NCBI GenBank assembly: GCA_963978905.1
Contig: OZ022256.1
Span: 8,911,501 to 8,975,500, forward strand
Length of the DNA: 64,000 bases
DNA from: Trichostrongylus colubriformis
Taxonomy: Eukaryota; Nematoda; Chromadorea; Rhabditida; Trichostrongylidae
Direction of reading: 5' to 3'
Numbering within the stretch: the first letter of the stretch is position 1; every line of letters starts with the position of its first letter. A program made the position numbers and the translations under genes. The notes beneath the pieces were generated by a model. It worked only from the letters and a program-made list of their open reading frames with translations, was not told where the DNA came from and did no database searches. Shown here one piece after another: positions 1-11,958 of the stretch.

Positions 1-1890
1 GGTCAATCAAACCTTCAATTCCTTCGTAGTCGGTGAATTGGTACCAGACTCGCCTGCTGGGAGGATAAAAGCACTGACCATCAACTGGCCTCTGCAAATC
101 ACTGTATAGGCCTAATCGCACTCACTGGCGTCACGATTCCGAATGGAACTAGAATGCGCGGCTTGTCCTACAGAAGGGATTAATTAACGATAAATACAAA
201 TTAAAAAATTTATATCTAAACAATCTCTTTGTCGTTCGAAAAAGGTGTAGGTGAAAGGAGGTAGCGTAATTTACGATAATTTATGGCTTTTCGCGTGAAA
301 ATGACCTTTAGAGGGGGACGATAAGCGCTCATTTCACTCTTGCTATACACATACATAGGAGGGTGCTTATCAGAGCTCGGATAAGCTAAGTAGCACCTCT
401 AAGAGTTGAGCGTACCTTGAGCCAAACACATCTCAGTCACCTTCTCCCTATTGATTTCAAGGCTCGTTAGTTACCGAGTATTTGAACAAAGACGAGGAGC
501 ATTCCGCCCCTGGGACTTACACCTTCATCGCTTGCTTCTCGCTTCAGTATCCTCTCTGAATAAATTAACTGGGCTGTCCTCACAGCAGCCATGGCTTTTA
601 GACTTTTGAGTTCATAACATTGACTATGCCATGCTTTTCATACTTGCTGTGCCCTTCCCTACCTTTTCCGCTATCGTTCGTCCCCTCAAGTTATCAAGAG
701 TTCATACAAGAATCTTTTTTCTTGGACCTGCATAGCGCAGCCATGCCATTCACGTGACGTGACCTACATGCAGTAGCGCTCAAAAGTCTTCGGCCAAATG
801 TTTTATCTTTTGGGTTTTTCACTTGTAACTTTTTTGCGACTGGACCGATCTAAGAGAAATTTTAGTACGTTGTACTTGAAGACACTGCAAACTAAATATA
901 CTGTATTGGCGCTCTACGGTGTAAGTTACGTGGTTAAATGCAATTTTTTGTTTTTGGAGTGCCATCCATATGGGGTCCCGCTGTGCCGCTGTCGTCGAAA
1001 GTCGTGGTCTTTCTACAAAATATTAATGTTCTCTGAGGCTTGCGTTTTGTTTTTGGAAAAAAAGCCGTTTTTTTACCAAGCCTTTTTCTTGCCTTTTACT
1101 TTTTTCGGTGGTCTTGTAGTAAATTCTCGTAAAAACCATGAAAAGAGTTAAGCGGCACTCAAGTAGAGGGGAATGTTGACAATAGGTTCAGGCACCAATT
1201 ATTCAAATTTCGTCAAATTTGGTCAAGTAGAAAAAAAGTTATGACAAAAAAGTTTTGGCCGAAACTTTTGAGTGCTACTGTACATATGTGGACAGTCCTG
1301 TCGTACATCTCCCTGTTCCTTGCCCATTTCTGGTCAATAAAGCAGAAAGCAGTGAGCTCTCCCATAATATGCAGAATCGAATACATCGCACGGTGGGGTT
1401 GCATCTCTTCTTTCCGACCAAGTGATAAACTTTTCATCTGTTAGGGTAATTGAAGACATTTTTCGTAGCGCAATCTGTGTGGAAAAACAAAAAGGGGTTA
1501 GAATTATATTGTATACGTTGCAATGTTTTACTCCATTCCACTGAAGACTGTGCAGAAGGCATGGCGCATCCTGAAAAGATTGACCAGCTCAGTTTTGTCG
1601 CTACATACTTCACCTGCTTTATGTCTATGGTGTCCGTCACGGAACCTTGAAAGGGTTAAAGCTCTCTCCGCGCTCGTTGCGGAAGTGCTGCCCTCATGTG
1701 GCTTTTGAAGAATTTCCGACGCTGCATCGGCCCCCTACCCTGCATACTTAGACCCTGCAGCGGTGAGCGTCCAATGAATCAGATTTGCCGATAGTAAAAG
1801 ATAAATTATAAAGTTGCTGCGTTAAATACACTCTGGGATGCAATGCGCATTCTACTTCTATTAAGACGTGTCGACAGGTGCATGCGATTG
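1..1890. other. Intergenic, no supported gene
   Basis: AT-rich non-coding sequence. The longest open frame (798-1151, +) is rich in Phe, Leu and Lys, has no recognisable motif, and is not bounded by convincing splice sites, so I do not call it a gene. Around 1240-1265 there is a stretch reading aaaaaagttttggcc; a similar short stretch appears near 17125, which suggests a dispersed repeat fragment. Confidence 0.6.
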
Positions 1891-2243
1891 GGTGTGTAGC
1901 CTTATGTCGAATTTTCGCTATGCGGCGTCGCACTCTCGGCGCCATCAGCAAACTTGCCGTTTTCGGTTGGAATTCCACTCAGCGCTCAAGGGGCTATACC
2001 ATGATGATCCTTCGAAAAAAAAAAGCTGTTTATCTCATTACTATCTGAAAACAATAACTTTTGTACCCTTATAAGGCAAAATATTATCACGTCAAAGAAG
2101 CAACAACCTCACATGATAACAATTCTAATCAAGAAATAGTTAATTCGGGCGTGAAACTCCAAAGGGAGTATACGCAACGTACGCAACCGAAGAAATCCAG
2201 CGCGCTGCTCGCCGCGCGAAAATCCGACATAAGGCTACACGCC
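1891..2243. repeat. MITE-like inverted-repeat element, family A, copy 1
   Basis: The left end reads GTGTAGCCTTATGTCGAATT and the right end is its near-perfect reverse complement, giving terminal inverted repeats of about 25 bp around ~350 bp. A second, diverged copy of the same whole unit is at 3873-4234. Shared internal blocks include a run like 'aacaataacttttgt' and 'acatgataacaat'. It has no coding capacity, so it is a non-autonomous element. Confidence 0.75.
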
Positions 2244-3647
2244 TCGTGCCATTTGTGCTATAGAATAACTTGCGAGGACCAGCCTCTAAACAAGTCAGCG
2301 TTTTTATCGTCTTTATCCTCCGATCGGGTGCCACTTAACCGACCTCGAAGGGGCAAAGGTTTGGTTGGCCTGGGCGAGTGCTGATGCCGGGATTTGATCT
2401 ACACATTATCAGTGTGGGAGAGTGGGAGTGCGCGCCAACTGTCACTACGGCACCTCCGTCCTTTTGCAGATAGTAATCACTGAAAAACGCCCGTATGAGA
2501 TGTTAAGCATCTTCGTAAATTCCCCCATCTTGTGCTTGCGAAAGCTGTACCCACGCTACATACAAAGAGAAGCTAATGCATGGAGCGGTTTCCCACTTAA
2601 TAGATTATCGGATTCACGAGTTAACACCATGCAACCTTTGTTTCCGTTGTGCAGGATCTACTTCACTCGTGATACCCATCTACGGTAAATATGTTTTTGT
2701 CAACAGAATGCTGTAATCATGAGCTTCCCAGAAGGATGGACGCCCACACCGCCCACGTTAGTGCAACCAATGGCTGTAATTCCAAGTAGCGAATCTGATG
2801 CTCAAAAGTGGTGCCCGATGGAGTTTGTTGGTCCGTGATATATACCTGAATCCTGCGAAAGGTGTAATGGAACGCTCACCTGGGGCTGTGTCACTGAAGG
2901 AATACGAGATGACCACACGGAAACCGTTTTTCGAGGGTGAATTCTCGAATCTGTTGTCATGAATTTGCCTACGACTACTTCAAGCCTGACGAATGTGCTG
3001 GCACCCCAGTACACCGCACAAATCTGCTTCCACATTAAGAATCCCCTCTCTTCTTCAAGGAGACATGCGCAAGTCTCACTTACCGTGTGTTGGGGGCGAG
3101 GTCTGCAGCGGGCGTGTGATCATCTGTATGAGCTACGCTCTTGGAACAGTAATCCTTCAGATTCGAACGACGGAGTTCGCTTCAAGGTCTGGGTAGGCCC
3201 ACGACTCACACAGAAGACTCATCCGTTGTTAACCGATCCATCCTAAGCCAAAAATACCCAGCTTGCTAGGGGCTCGTATTCCGGTCACATGCTCAATCGG
3301 CTTATAATAAAACAATCCCTGTTATATCGTTGCCTGGCTCATTTGCTTGTTTGATGTACTTCAAAGCTTCATTTATGCTTCCAATTTAAGGGACTCCTAT
3401 TGAACACGTAATTTATCCAACAGTTCTCCATTCTGTGTATATATTCTCACATATTTAACTGTTCCCATTTTCCATTTTTCGCAGTTCATGCTTTCCAAAA
3501 TTCTGTTTATTTTTCGTTTTTTTCGTTTTTTCTCGAAATTCTAATGTGCCTACTGTGACTTCTGTTTGGCGCAGAATCGCCATTATGGTTCAGAAATTCC
3601 AGATAAAAATCTATCCTCCTGCTTAGGTGTCAATTTTATTCATATTG
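2244..3647. other. Upstream region of the chemoreceptor gene
   Basis: No coding exon recognised. There is a T-rich stretch at about 3490-3540 ahead of the receptor. No clear promoter motif can be named. Confidence 0.5.
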
Positions 3648-6092
3648 ATGAGTGCATTCATATTCGTCGAGGTGTGCAGCTACATCTGTACACCACTGTC
3701 TATCGCGTCAAATGTACTCATTTTGATGATCATCCGGAACACTACCAGTCGTCAGCTGACCTCCTACAAACTGCCATTAGCCATGTTCGCTTTTTCTAGC
3801 ATTTTGCTCTCTCTAACATTCCTTTTTTGTCAACCGGTAAGTGGCTTTTCTTCACACCTCGAGAAATCCCCAGGTGTGTACACTTAGGACAAAATTTCGC
3901 TTTGCCACGTCACACTCGCGGCGCCGTTGGCGCAACTTGTCGCGGTCAGTTGTAATTTCGTTCAGAACGCAAGGGTCTAGTACCATGGAGGCCCTTTAGG
4001 AAATAGCTGTTTATTATCATTATCATTATCCATGAAACAATAACTTTTGTGCCTCAAAAAGGCAGAATAGTGACTCAAAAAGTAAGAGAAACGATAACAT
4101 TACATGATAACAATCCTATTCAAGAAATAATCAATTCAGGGGCTTTGATGGGACTGTTGCAATGTATGCAATCACATGCGTAGAAATCCGCAACGCAGCT
4201 CGCCGCGCGAAAATCTGCCATAAGTGTACACACCCGAAATCCCCTAACCACAATCGGGGTGCGATGCTACAACAAGCTGCTCTCCAGGCGTGGTCCATTC
4301 AGAATAGGAGCTTTTTGCATACTCCGACTACTGTGGAGGAGCTGTCAAACGGCGCAAGGCGCACTATTTATATTCTGATATGCAAGGCGTGGTTTTCAGA
4401 ATTTTTTTGCTTAGGAATTGATTTTTCAGTGCGTTCTTCTGAACAATGATGTGATTCTGATAGTGCTGCTGAGTCCAACGTGTTTCATTCATCCAGCAGT
4501 CACCTCATTTTGTTTCGTATTATTTCAAGCAACGATGATTTTTTGTACACTTCAAGTTGCATCACCGTATCTCTTCAAGATGTTGGCGAAAAAGTGAGTT
4601 TTCTCGACCTGTCAGAAAGATCTTGAGATTTTCTAGAAATTTTCGAAAATAGCTCGGCTGCCAAATTAAAACAAATATGGGAAAAATGGATTACCGTATC
4701 CATCATCGAGCAATTTTAAAACAACATTAGGCGTCAATTGAAATGTAAATCTGTTGTGAATACGCTCACCGTGACCCACCATACGCTATTTTTCGTGAGC
4801 TTCTTCGTTAATTAGGGTTCCCGTCTCGACTTTATTCTTCCTCTTTTTCATTATGTGCTGCATAATTCCGAGATTTCACTGTCTAGGCTCTTAGTTCATG
4901 GGTAGTTGAAAGGCACCGACCTTGATTATGGTGTACTATCCTGACATACTGAACTTATAATTTTGCTCAGGCTATCTGAAGTCTTTTTTGGCTGGCTATC
5001 AATCATTAGCGTGTGATAGAAGGATTCGAACGCGCACGATCAAGCGCTAAGTCTAGGAACATTTTGGGGAACATTTTCATCGATCAATAAATATGTTTTG
5101 TTTTCAAACACGATAGCATTCAAGGATTACTGAACCAGTGCTTCATCCCGCATCCACGATGTCAAAAAGGGATTGAAATCGTAATTTAAGGCTCACTGTG
5201 AATTATTTCAGGGAGGAGACCGCTAAGAAATGGCAAATCGGATCAATCGTGATGGCATTAGCGGTGATATGGCTAGTTATAATGGTCCCTTTGATCGTTT
5301 TTTCATTCCAAACGTATGACGATATTCATGAACGCGAAGAGGTTCACAGACGTATTGTGAAGGATTACACACGATTCGATCAGGCACCGTGTTTTGTCGC
5401 TTACAAATTGGTACGTTTCTATTCTTTTGTACCCCCCCCCCCCCAAATGGTATGTGTTGGCTTTTCATAGGATCGTCGTCGTCAAAATATCAATTTTAGC
5501 ACGCCATTACCAAAGTGTGGCTGATCATGGTGGCTGTGACATGTTCCATCGGATGCCTTACCGTAGCTGTAAATGCAGTTCTGTCCTCTGGTTTAATGCG
5601 TATTTCGAAGCTCTCCAAATGGGCGACTCATCCTTCTGTCGGCTTTTCACAGATCGCTAATACCAGTCGGTTAAATGTGAGCTTGAAGTACCTTGTTCCA
5701 GGAGTGTAACGTTAGGTCACGACGCGGCTTCGCAAAGCGGTCGCCGCGCAGCGTATTGCAGACTTCGTGCAGTCGCCGCGACATGACCTAACGTTACCTG
5801 ATCTTTGTATAAAAAATGTTTCAATCGCTTGACTTTCGTGTACACATTCCAGGCATGTTCAATGGCGTTGATGGTAGTGACACCGATAGCGTTGTTCACG
5901 GTGTTCGCAGTGAGTGGACAACCAACATACAGCTACTCAATACCGTTATTTCTTGGCACTGCCTTTATACCGATTTTGAACGCCTATTTCGTTCTGTTCA
6001 ATGTTCGAGCTTTTCGGAGAGCCATGTCGAAGATCATCTCCTTCAGAGGAAAGTCCATTAGTACCGTCTCGCATATCAGCTCTGACCAGTGA
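3648..6092 (+). CDS. Nematode seven-transmembrane chemoreceptor (Str/Srd/Srh-type GPCR)
   Basis: Predicted chemosensory G protein-coupled receptor of the plasma membrane. The five exons are 3648-3836, 4430-4593, 5212-5410, 5500-5676 and 5853-6092, joining in phase to 322 codons, a normal length for these receptors. Exon 1 gives a short N-terminus and TM1-TM2 with the motif SNVLILMIIRNTTSRQLTSY, which resembles the Str family TM1-loop-TM2 pattern. Exon 2 carries TM3 and ends SPYLFKMLAKK. Exon 3 has TM4 (IVMALAVIWLVIMVPLIV). Exon 4 has TM5. Exon 5 has TM6-TM7 with FIPILNAYFVLFNVRAFRRA, the usual C-terminal 'P.ln...vr.fRra' signature. The start is the ATG at 3648, because an in-frame TAG lies just upstream within a possible acceptor. 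Introns 1 and 4 hold repeat elements. The ligand is unknown and the exact receptor subfamily is uncertain. A possible AATAAA lies far downstream, at 6787. Confidence 0.87.
3873..4234. repeat. MITE-like element, family A, copy 2 (in chemoreceptor intron 1)
   Basis: The ends GGTGTGTACACTTAGGAC and GTGTACACACC (right) form terminal inverted repeats. The interior matches copy 1 at 1891-2243 over most of its length, with diverged bases and small gaps. It sits wholly inside the first intron of the chemoreceptor gene and leaves the splice sites intact. Confidence 0.75.
5706..5797. repeat. Small palindromic element in chemoreceptor intron 4
   Basis: A 92 bp sequence beginning GTAACGTTAGGTCA and ending with its reverse complement TGACCTAACGTTAC. 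The GC-rich interior is also partly complementary, so it can fold into a hairpin. It lies inside the 5677-5852 intron. A related half-site ('cctgacctaacgatac') appears near 6655. Confidence 0.7.
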
Positions 6093-7810
6093 TCCATGTA
6101 CAAATGTAATTCATATCCAGTCCGACTCGATGGTGATTGAATCAGCTTTTGGGTGTATATTTTTAGGCCACTTCACGTGGCTACACGCGACGAAAGACGA
6201 ACGGACGAAGTGCTAGTTGTTTTTTCGCGTGTGCTTGCTTACATACATCACCTTATTTTTATTTTTACTGTTGTTATGAACGATTTCCCTTAACAAGGTT
6301 TTCCTTTTCCCATTAGCGGGTGTCTGGCGATTCGTCGAATTTTCGCGCGGCCGCGCGCTGCGAGCGGTCGTTTGCGGCTTTATTTGTTGAAGCAGCAACA
6401 ACAACAACATAGGCAAACTTCCGAAGCTTCCAACCAACGAACTTTGAAGATTCTTCACGGTACCAGCCCATTGCGTCTTAAGCGGAACTCCCAACGACTG
6501 CTGGAAGCCGTGCCGACGGCTACTGGCGACTTCGCAAAGCGAAAATTCGACCAATCACCACCGTACATTAGCCCATGGCGTTCAGATCGGAATCCCAACC
6601 GGCCGCAGTAACTCGCGTTGGAGGCGCCGCGTGCGCGGCGTCGCAATGTGAAATCCTGACCTAACGATACACGTCCCGGCTCTTTCTTTTTCTGAATCAT
6701 GCATGAAGATCTGGAAGATCTGACTTTGTTCTGAAACCCGTCATTTACAGGTAACACGGAAGCATTATTTTAGATCGGTGATTTGCAATAAATTATAGAA
6801 TTTCTATTGTTTGTATAGTAACACTTTATCCTCACTACCGCAGGAAATGCATGGCAGTGAATGAACTGTGTTGCACCAAATCCAGGCTCCGCGTAGCACT
6901 ATGTTGTCGCTCGCCACGCGGCATATTCAAATAGTGGTGAGCGGGATCGTTCGAACTGCCACGGAAATTTGCCATGAGCCGCACGCGGAAGGATTAATGC
7001 GACACTGCGCCCTGAACGCATAAAACTACGAAAGCAGTTTAAGCGTTATTGATTATCATAGCTGTACAAAACAAGCGATATCTTTACAGAAGAAATCTCC
7101 CCAATATTTTTCTTGGGTGTTTTTTCGCTTGTGATGGTAAGAGAATCGGAAAAGGGGGAAGAAGGTCGTCAAAAGAATAGAGCCCCACGTTTTAACACTC
7201 GTCTCTCCTCAATCGAATATGTTTATCTATCTTCGTGACAAGGGACCAAATACACGTGTGACCGAAGGTGTCTTCACACAACCCCCCTCCTCCTCCTCCT
7301 CCTTCAAATAAAGCAAGTCGGCACCCTCAGTTCTTCATTGATTGCCTTTTTTGTATTTCAATTACCTTTTTACGAATTCGATTTGTGATAAAGTTGTTTC
7401 AAATACGCGAGCAACCACAGAGGAGAAGATAACAACAAAGTTCGCTGATTTCGAATTTAATTTCAATTTTAAAATTTGTGTATACTTTAATTGATGACAA
7501 AGTGTGGATAGGTTTTTAGAGCTTTGTTCAAAACAATTCATTTAATTTCCTCACCGAAGCGAAAGAAAGCACATTTCCTCCTCTATAATGAGTTGTACCC
7601 TACTGCGCAAGGTCAGTGATCAAAAAACTCATTCAAAGAATGTCCTTTGTAAATAAATGGCCATGATAATGACAAAATTACCATTAGCTACCCTATAATA
7701 CGAGGAGGTTCGAGAGCGCATATACTGTTATGCTAAACAATCCTTATTGAAGCTCAAAAAAGATGCTAGTGCATCCAAAGTGCAGAGAGATAGGCGTGTC
7801 AGGTTAAGCT
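6093..7810. other. Intergenic, no supported gene
   Basis: Region 3' of the chemoreceptor. AATAAA occurs at 6787 and could serve as a distant polyadenylation signal. A short CTC-rich run is near 7287. The open frames at 6213-6757 read as shadows of each other with low complexity, and none has splice support. Confidence 0.5.
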
Positions 7811-7975
7811 CGTCGTCAGACTCAGCGATTTGGCGATTCTACGATTTCTCGGTGTCGCAGCTCCGCACGGAAATTCGCGGCATCACAAATTTTTGACGTC
7901 GCAGAATCGCGTACGAAAGTGTGATACCGCAAAAATACAGAATGAGTCACGAAATCGCGAAGTTTGCCAGTGTCG
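7811..7975. repeat. MITE-like element, family C (partial or diverged copy)
   Basis: It shares the pattern 'gtcagactcagcgatttggcg ... cgaaatcgcgaagtttg' with the elements at 44192-44343 and 45306-45443. The outer ends are roughly inverted repeats of 'gccgtcaaactttgcgaat'. It is directly followed by a family B element. Confidence 0.55.
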
Positions 7976-7984
7976 CAAAGGCCT

Positions 7985-8160
7985 CAGGCCGCGTTTATGC
8001 TTTGCGGTACCGGCGGCAGGGCGTGACTGCATGTCTCTGCGTATCCGCCTTGGCCACCCTGCCTCGTTGCCCACGTCGTCCCTGCAGCTCCACCGTGTCT
8101 CTGCCTTGGCGCCTGTGAACGCAGCCACGCCCTGCCGTGACAAAGTATGAATGCGACCTT
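7985..8160. repeat. MITE-like element, family B, copy 1
   Basis: The ends are AGGCCGCGTTTATGC on the left and AGTATGAATGCGACCT on the right, which form an imperfect inverted pair. The interior (ggcagggcgtg, cacgccctgcc, ctctgcgtatccgcc) is shared with the copies at 45747, 46763 and 55595, some of them in reverse orientation. Confidence 0.7.
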
Positions 8161-8916
8161 ACGTGCGAGTATATTTGCAGCTTGAATTCATATTAACATT
8201 TATGCATACGATAACGATGGTCCTCGCCTATTAGCGGATCAAAACAAAGATTCGGTCAGTATCGATGACGCACACAAAGGTCGGTGAATGGCCGTACAAG
8301 TTCTGACCAACTTGTATGCGTCAAGACATTCGAGATGGGTCACGGCATTGGAGGAAACGGTTCTACTTCTGGCCAGTTTTCAACGGGAGCAATAAGGAAT
8401 TTGGCGCAATGAGCGTGAAGCGATGACCTGCTCAAACAGTTATGAGCATTTACTTCGACCTGGACTTTCAACATCCACGGCAATTGTGCAGCTACTGAAT
8501 GTCGGCGGAGGCTATCCATCTGAAGTGAAATACTAAATGAGATCGATTGTTAGATGCTTCAGTTGTCATTCGTGAGAGAGGAATTGCCAGGAGTAATTTC
8601 GGTAATATGTGGAATAATAGTGGAATATGAAAGTAATGGTCATCTCGCTTCCTTCCATCCGCCGTCTCTCATCACCAGCCGGTGCGGGTAATTGCAGATT
8701 GGCTAGGGGCTGTGTCAACCAGCCGCGAGCGGATGCCCCGCCCTTGCAGCAACACGCTCAGCGAAGAAGCGTGACTGGCAGCGTGCGGGATCGCCATTAA
8801 GACACCCAGGCGCGCTTTTCCAATAGGAGTTTCGCTATCATCCCCACGGCAGTGGAATGTTCGTTCACAGAAAATGTGTTTTTCAGTTCTCATTTTCTCT
8901 TTACTCTGGTGAAGCC
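8161..8916. other. Intergenic, no supported gene
   Basis: Mixed-composition sequence with a GC-rich block at 8680-8850. The overlapping open frames on both strands are short and have no recognisable motif. Confidence 0.4.
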
Positions 8917-9095
8917 TTTAAAGGCATCATTAGGGGAAAGTCGGTCGAAAAGTATAAAGAAGTAGTGCATATGAAATTCGAGATGCCTAGTAACAGGCAG
9001 TGGAGAAAAAACGGATGGAAGTGGCCAAAAACCCCAGAGATAGGACCCCTTTTCCACTGTTGATTCTCGACGCGGACGACCTGTCCGACAAGATG
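8917..9095. repeat. Dispersed repeat, copy 1 (partner at 62385-62562)
   Basis: Shares about 180 bp, in the same orientation, with 62385-62562, including 'gaagtagtg', 'gagatgcct', 'gatggaa.tggccaaa' and 'gcggacgacct'. No terminal inverted repeats were seen. The open frames on both strands (9115-9413, 8890-9263) extend out of this repeat and are not credible genes. Confidence 0.6.
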
Positions 9096-11729
9096 CGGGT
9101 AGTCTGATATAGTTTTCCATTGGCATGTTGCCAAGTAAACACAAGGGAAATGTTTGGAAATACGACAGCATCTATTTTTTGGAGTGAGCTTCAAGCTAAA
9201 ACTGCGAAAACGCGCCGCGGAACCTTCAATCCTGCCGCATCTTCTTGGCCGCTCCCACCCCAATCAATCGGGAATTACGTCATTGGGAGGCGGGATCGTT
9301 GTGTGCAAGAGGCGGAAGAGTCGGACGGTTGCGGCGTTTTGCAGCGCTTCTACAGCTCGAAGGGGCGCTTTTTCACCGGGATTTCGCCACAGATAGCCTT
9401 CTCATGCCCATGACTACCGTGTAAGTGACTTCTTGTAGGGATTTCTCCACTACCACATTACCCCTAATGCCGTCTTTAAGTTTGAAATAAATAGGACAAA
9501 ACAACGTAGGGACTCAGCAGTATGGACGATTTTCTTGTTTTTCAACGAGCACTCCATAGCAGCAATGATTGCTGATTGTCGCAGATTATTTTTTTTTTGC
9601 TGGCTACGTCGGGACATTCTTGCACGTTCAAGCGTAGAATTAGCGACACAGTAGAAAGGAAGAGAAGTGACGTGAAGTCACAAGTATTATTCGCAGGAAG
9701 AAAATTTCTGGGAAATCAGAAGGTGTACGTGGATATCGCGTAAGTCGAGGAAATTGGCCACGGTAGAGGAATCTTACACAGAAAATGAGTTTCTCTGCTA
9801 CCCATATATTTATGCAAGTTTTGCTCAATAAGGGCCACATGCAAAGTTACACACAAAAAAAGTATTTGGTTTAGGCCCGCTCCATCGTCCGTCGCTGTCG
9901 GAGGCGATGAGTGAGACTGTTTACGTAACTTACTGTTCACAGTATGTGTTCCCGATCGCTTCTGGTGGCGGGGCGGGCATTCACCTGATGCCACGCCCTC
10001 TCGGCCACCACTTTGAGGAGTTTGATATTAGCCGGATACTCACTTTTTCGCGTAACTTTTTCAATGCGCCCCCCATTAGGCAATACACCAAAGATATATA
10101 AATAACAGAGAAACTCATTCTTTCGTGCTTGATTCCTTTCATATTAGAAATTTCCTGCCCTCAATCCTCAAGCGATGGTTCCAACACGTTCCCCCTTCTA
10201 GTACATTATTGGTGGGGGTGTCTGTTTCAGAGGAGGGGCAGAACAGTGCGGAGTGTACACGCCGCTGCCCGTGTAAAATAGAAAAAGAGAAGATAAATGT
10301 TGAGCTTCACACTCTGTCAATCCCTATCCAAATGAGTCCCATACATGATCTCTCTCTGTCAATGAATGAAGTGCGAATCCTTAAGAGAGTGCGGAGGGTG
10401 TGACAGGACACAAGAATTGGGTCAGACAACGCGAGGAGGCAGCGGTCGCGCTCTACGCGCTCGAATAGTTCACTACCGATGCAGCGCGACACTTGTCGCA
10501 CCCGATGACACAATTCGCGTGGCGCGATGACCTAATTTGGGCGACCTGTCTCACACCCAGAAACCATCACAAACGCTGAACTTTACTTTTTGAGCTCAGT
10601 GTTTCCGCGGAAGAGTTCGGCCTTGGGGATGAGTCGCTCAGCAAAGTACCCTGATCCTCATCGAACAAGACGACATGACCGCATCCTTTGACGAGCTGTA
10701 GTTGCGGAGCAGTGAGCCACGTGAGTGGTGTATTCGTGCGGGAAAGGGAAAAACTGCTCACGTGACTTTGAAAAAATCTTCCTCAATCAGTGCTTGACAA
10801 TGCTTCGGGGTCCCCACGCTTTTGAAATTACCCACGTGCGGCAACTGTCAACTTCCTGGTAACGTTACTTTCTGCCCTAATATCAGCAGTCCAGGACACT
10901 CGAAATGGGTCATTGTCCCACGTAAATTGCGCGCGACAACAAGTGATCACTGCTTTCATCGTGGACTGATCGCAACAAAGGGTCGTATCCGTCCCGAGCT
11001 CCGGCGACCTGACCCAGCTGGTAGTTGTAGCCTGCACTCGATCTGACCCCACATCTCCACCTTGATGAAAAGCCGTGGATACGAGACATTTCAATGTTCG
11101 TGACGGTGACGGTTCGCCTACTTTCACCTATTTCAGAATATCAATCGTTCGGGTACTTTTTTGTTTTTCACTTTTCACAGCAAAATTTCATAAATCCTTC
11201 TTCTACCACCCGGAAAGGTAAACATGCCATTATTTGTTCGAAGAGAGCGGTTAAAAGATATCGCTTGTTGTACTGATCCGTTCAGGGAAGTCTGAAAACA
11301 AAATATATCGAATTTTTATGCTTACTTCGGAAGGAATATACCGTAATAAATAATCGAAGTACAAGGGGCATAAATAGAATGCAACCATTCGTAGAATGAT
11401 GAAACGAACAGGTAATAATGATGAATATGGATGCATCGACCCGAAATAGGATATAAAGCATAGATCTTCTATATGAAGTGAATCGATTGCAACTATCACA
11501 AAATCAAACAAAAATTCCTTTCTAACATACACATATCAACTTATCAACAGTCACAGAAACAACTGAATCACTTTGCCACCGTAAGACAAAAACGAAACGA
11601 AACACTTAAGAAAGCAATCAGCTAACATTTGAACTATCGCAAACAAGGAACTGTTACGAACGTTGCCGTTCTTGGGGACCGGAACCCTAGAATAAGCTAG
11701 CTGACGTCAGCCGAAACCGCGATCCACTC
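9096..11729. other. Intergenic region between convergent genes
   Basis: Lies 3' of both the chemoreceptor (+) and the FRMD4-type gene (-). It will include the 3' untranslated region of the latter, immediately below 11730. Short open frames at 10567-10761 (-) and 10828-11127 (-) look somewhat protein-like but have no motif and no phased splice partners. Confidence 0.45.
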
Positions 11730-11958
11730 TCAGACAATTGTGGCAGTTTTTGGAGTCGAAGACTGATTTGACTGGTTTTTGTAGTAGTCCAAAAGCGCTT
11801 CCATATGTGCATCAGCATGTGGTGGCAATTTTCCAACAGACGCTGACCCTGGCATGTTACGGCCAATTTGCTGACCTCGCGACATGTACGGTGCATGAGG
11901 TGGACGATTACCAGCAGGTTGATAGCGAGGTAGATCGGACGACGAGTATGGTTTCCTG
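11730..11958 (-). CDS. FRMD4-like last exon
   Basis: The acceptor is AATTTTCAG. It encodes KPYSSSDLPRYQPAGNRPPH and ALLDYYKNQSNQSS, and ends TPKTATIV with a TGA stop at 11730-11732. The C-terminal four residues (ATIV) have the form of a class II-like PDZ ligand, but that is only a suggestion. Confidence 0.85.

Noticed and set aside
798..1151. 117-codon plus-strand open frame
   Set aside because: No motif, T-rich codons and no splice context.
4990..5060. Possible minus-strand tRNA (GCGTTCGAATCC box)
   Set aside because: No A box at the right spacing and no cloverleaf seen.
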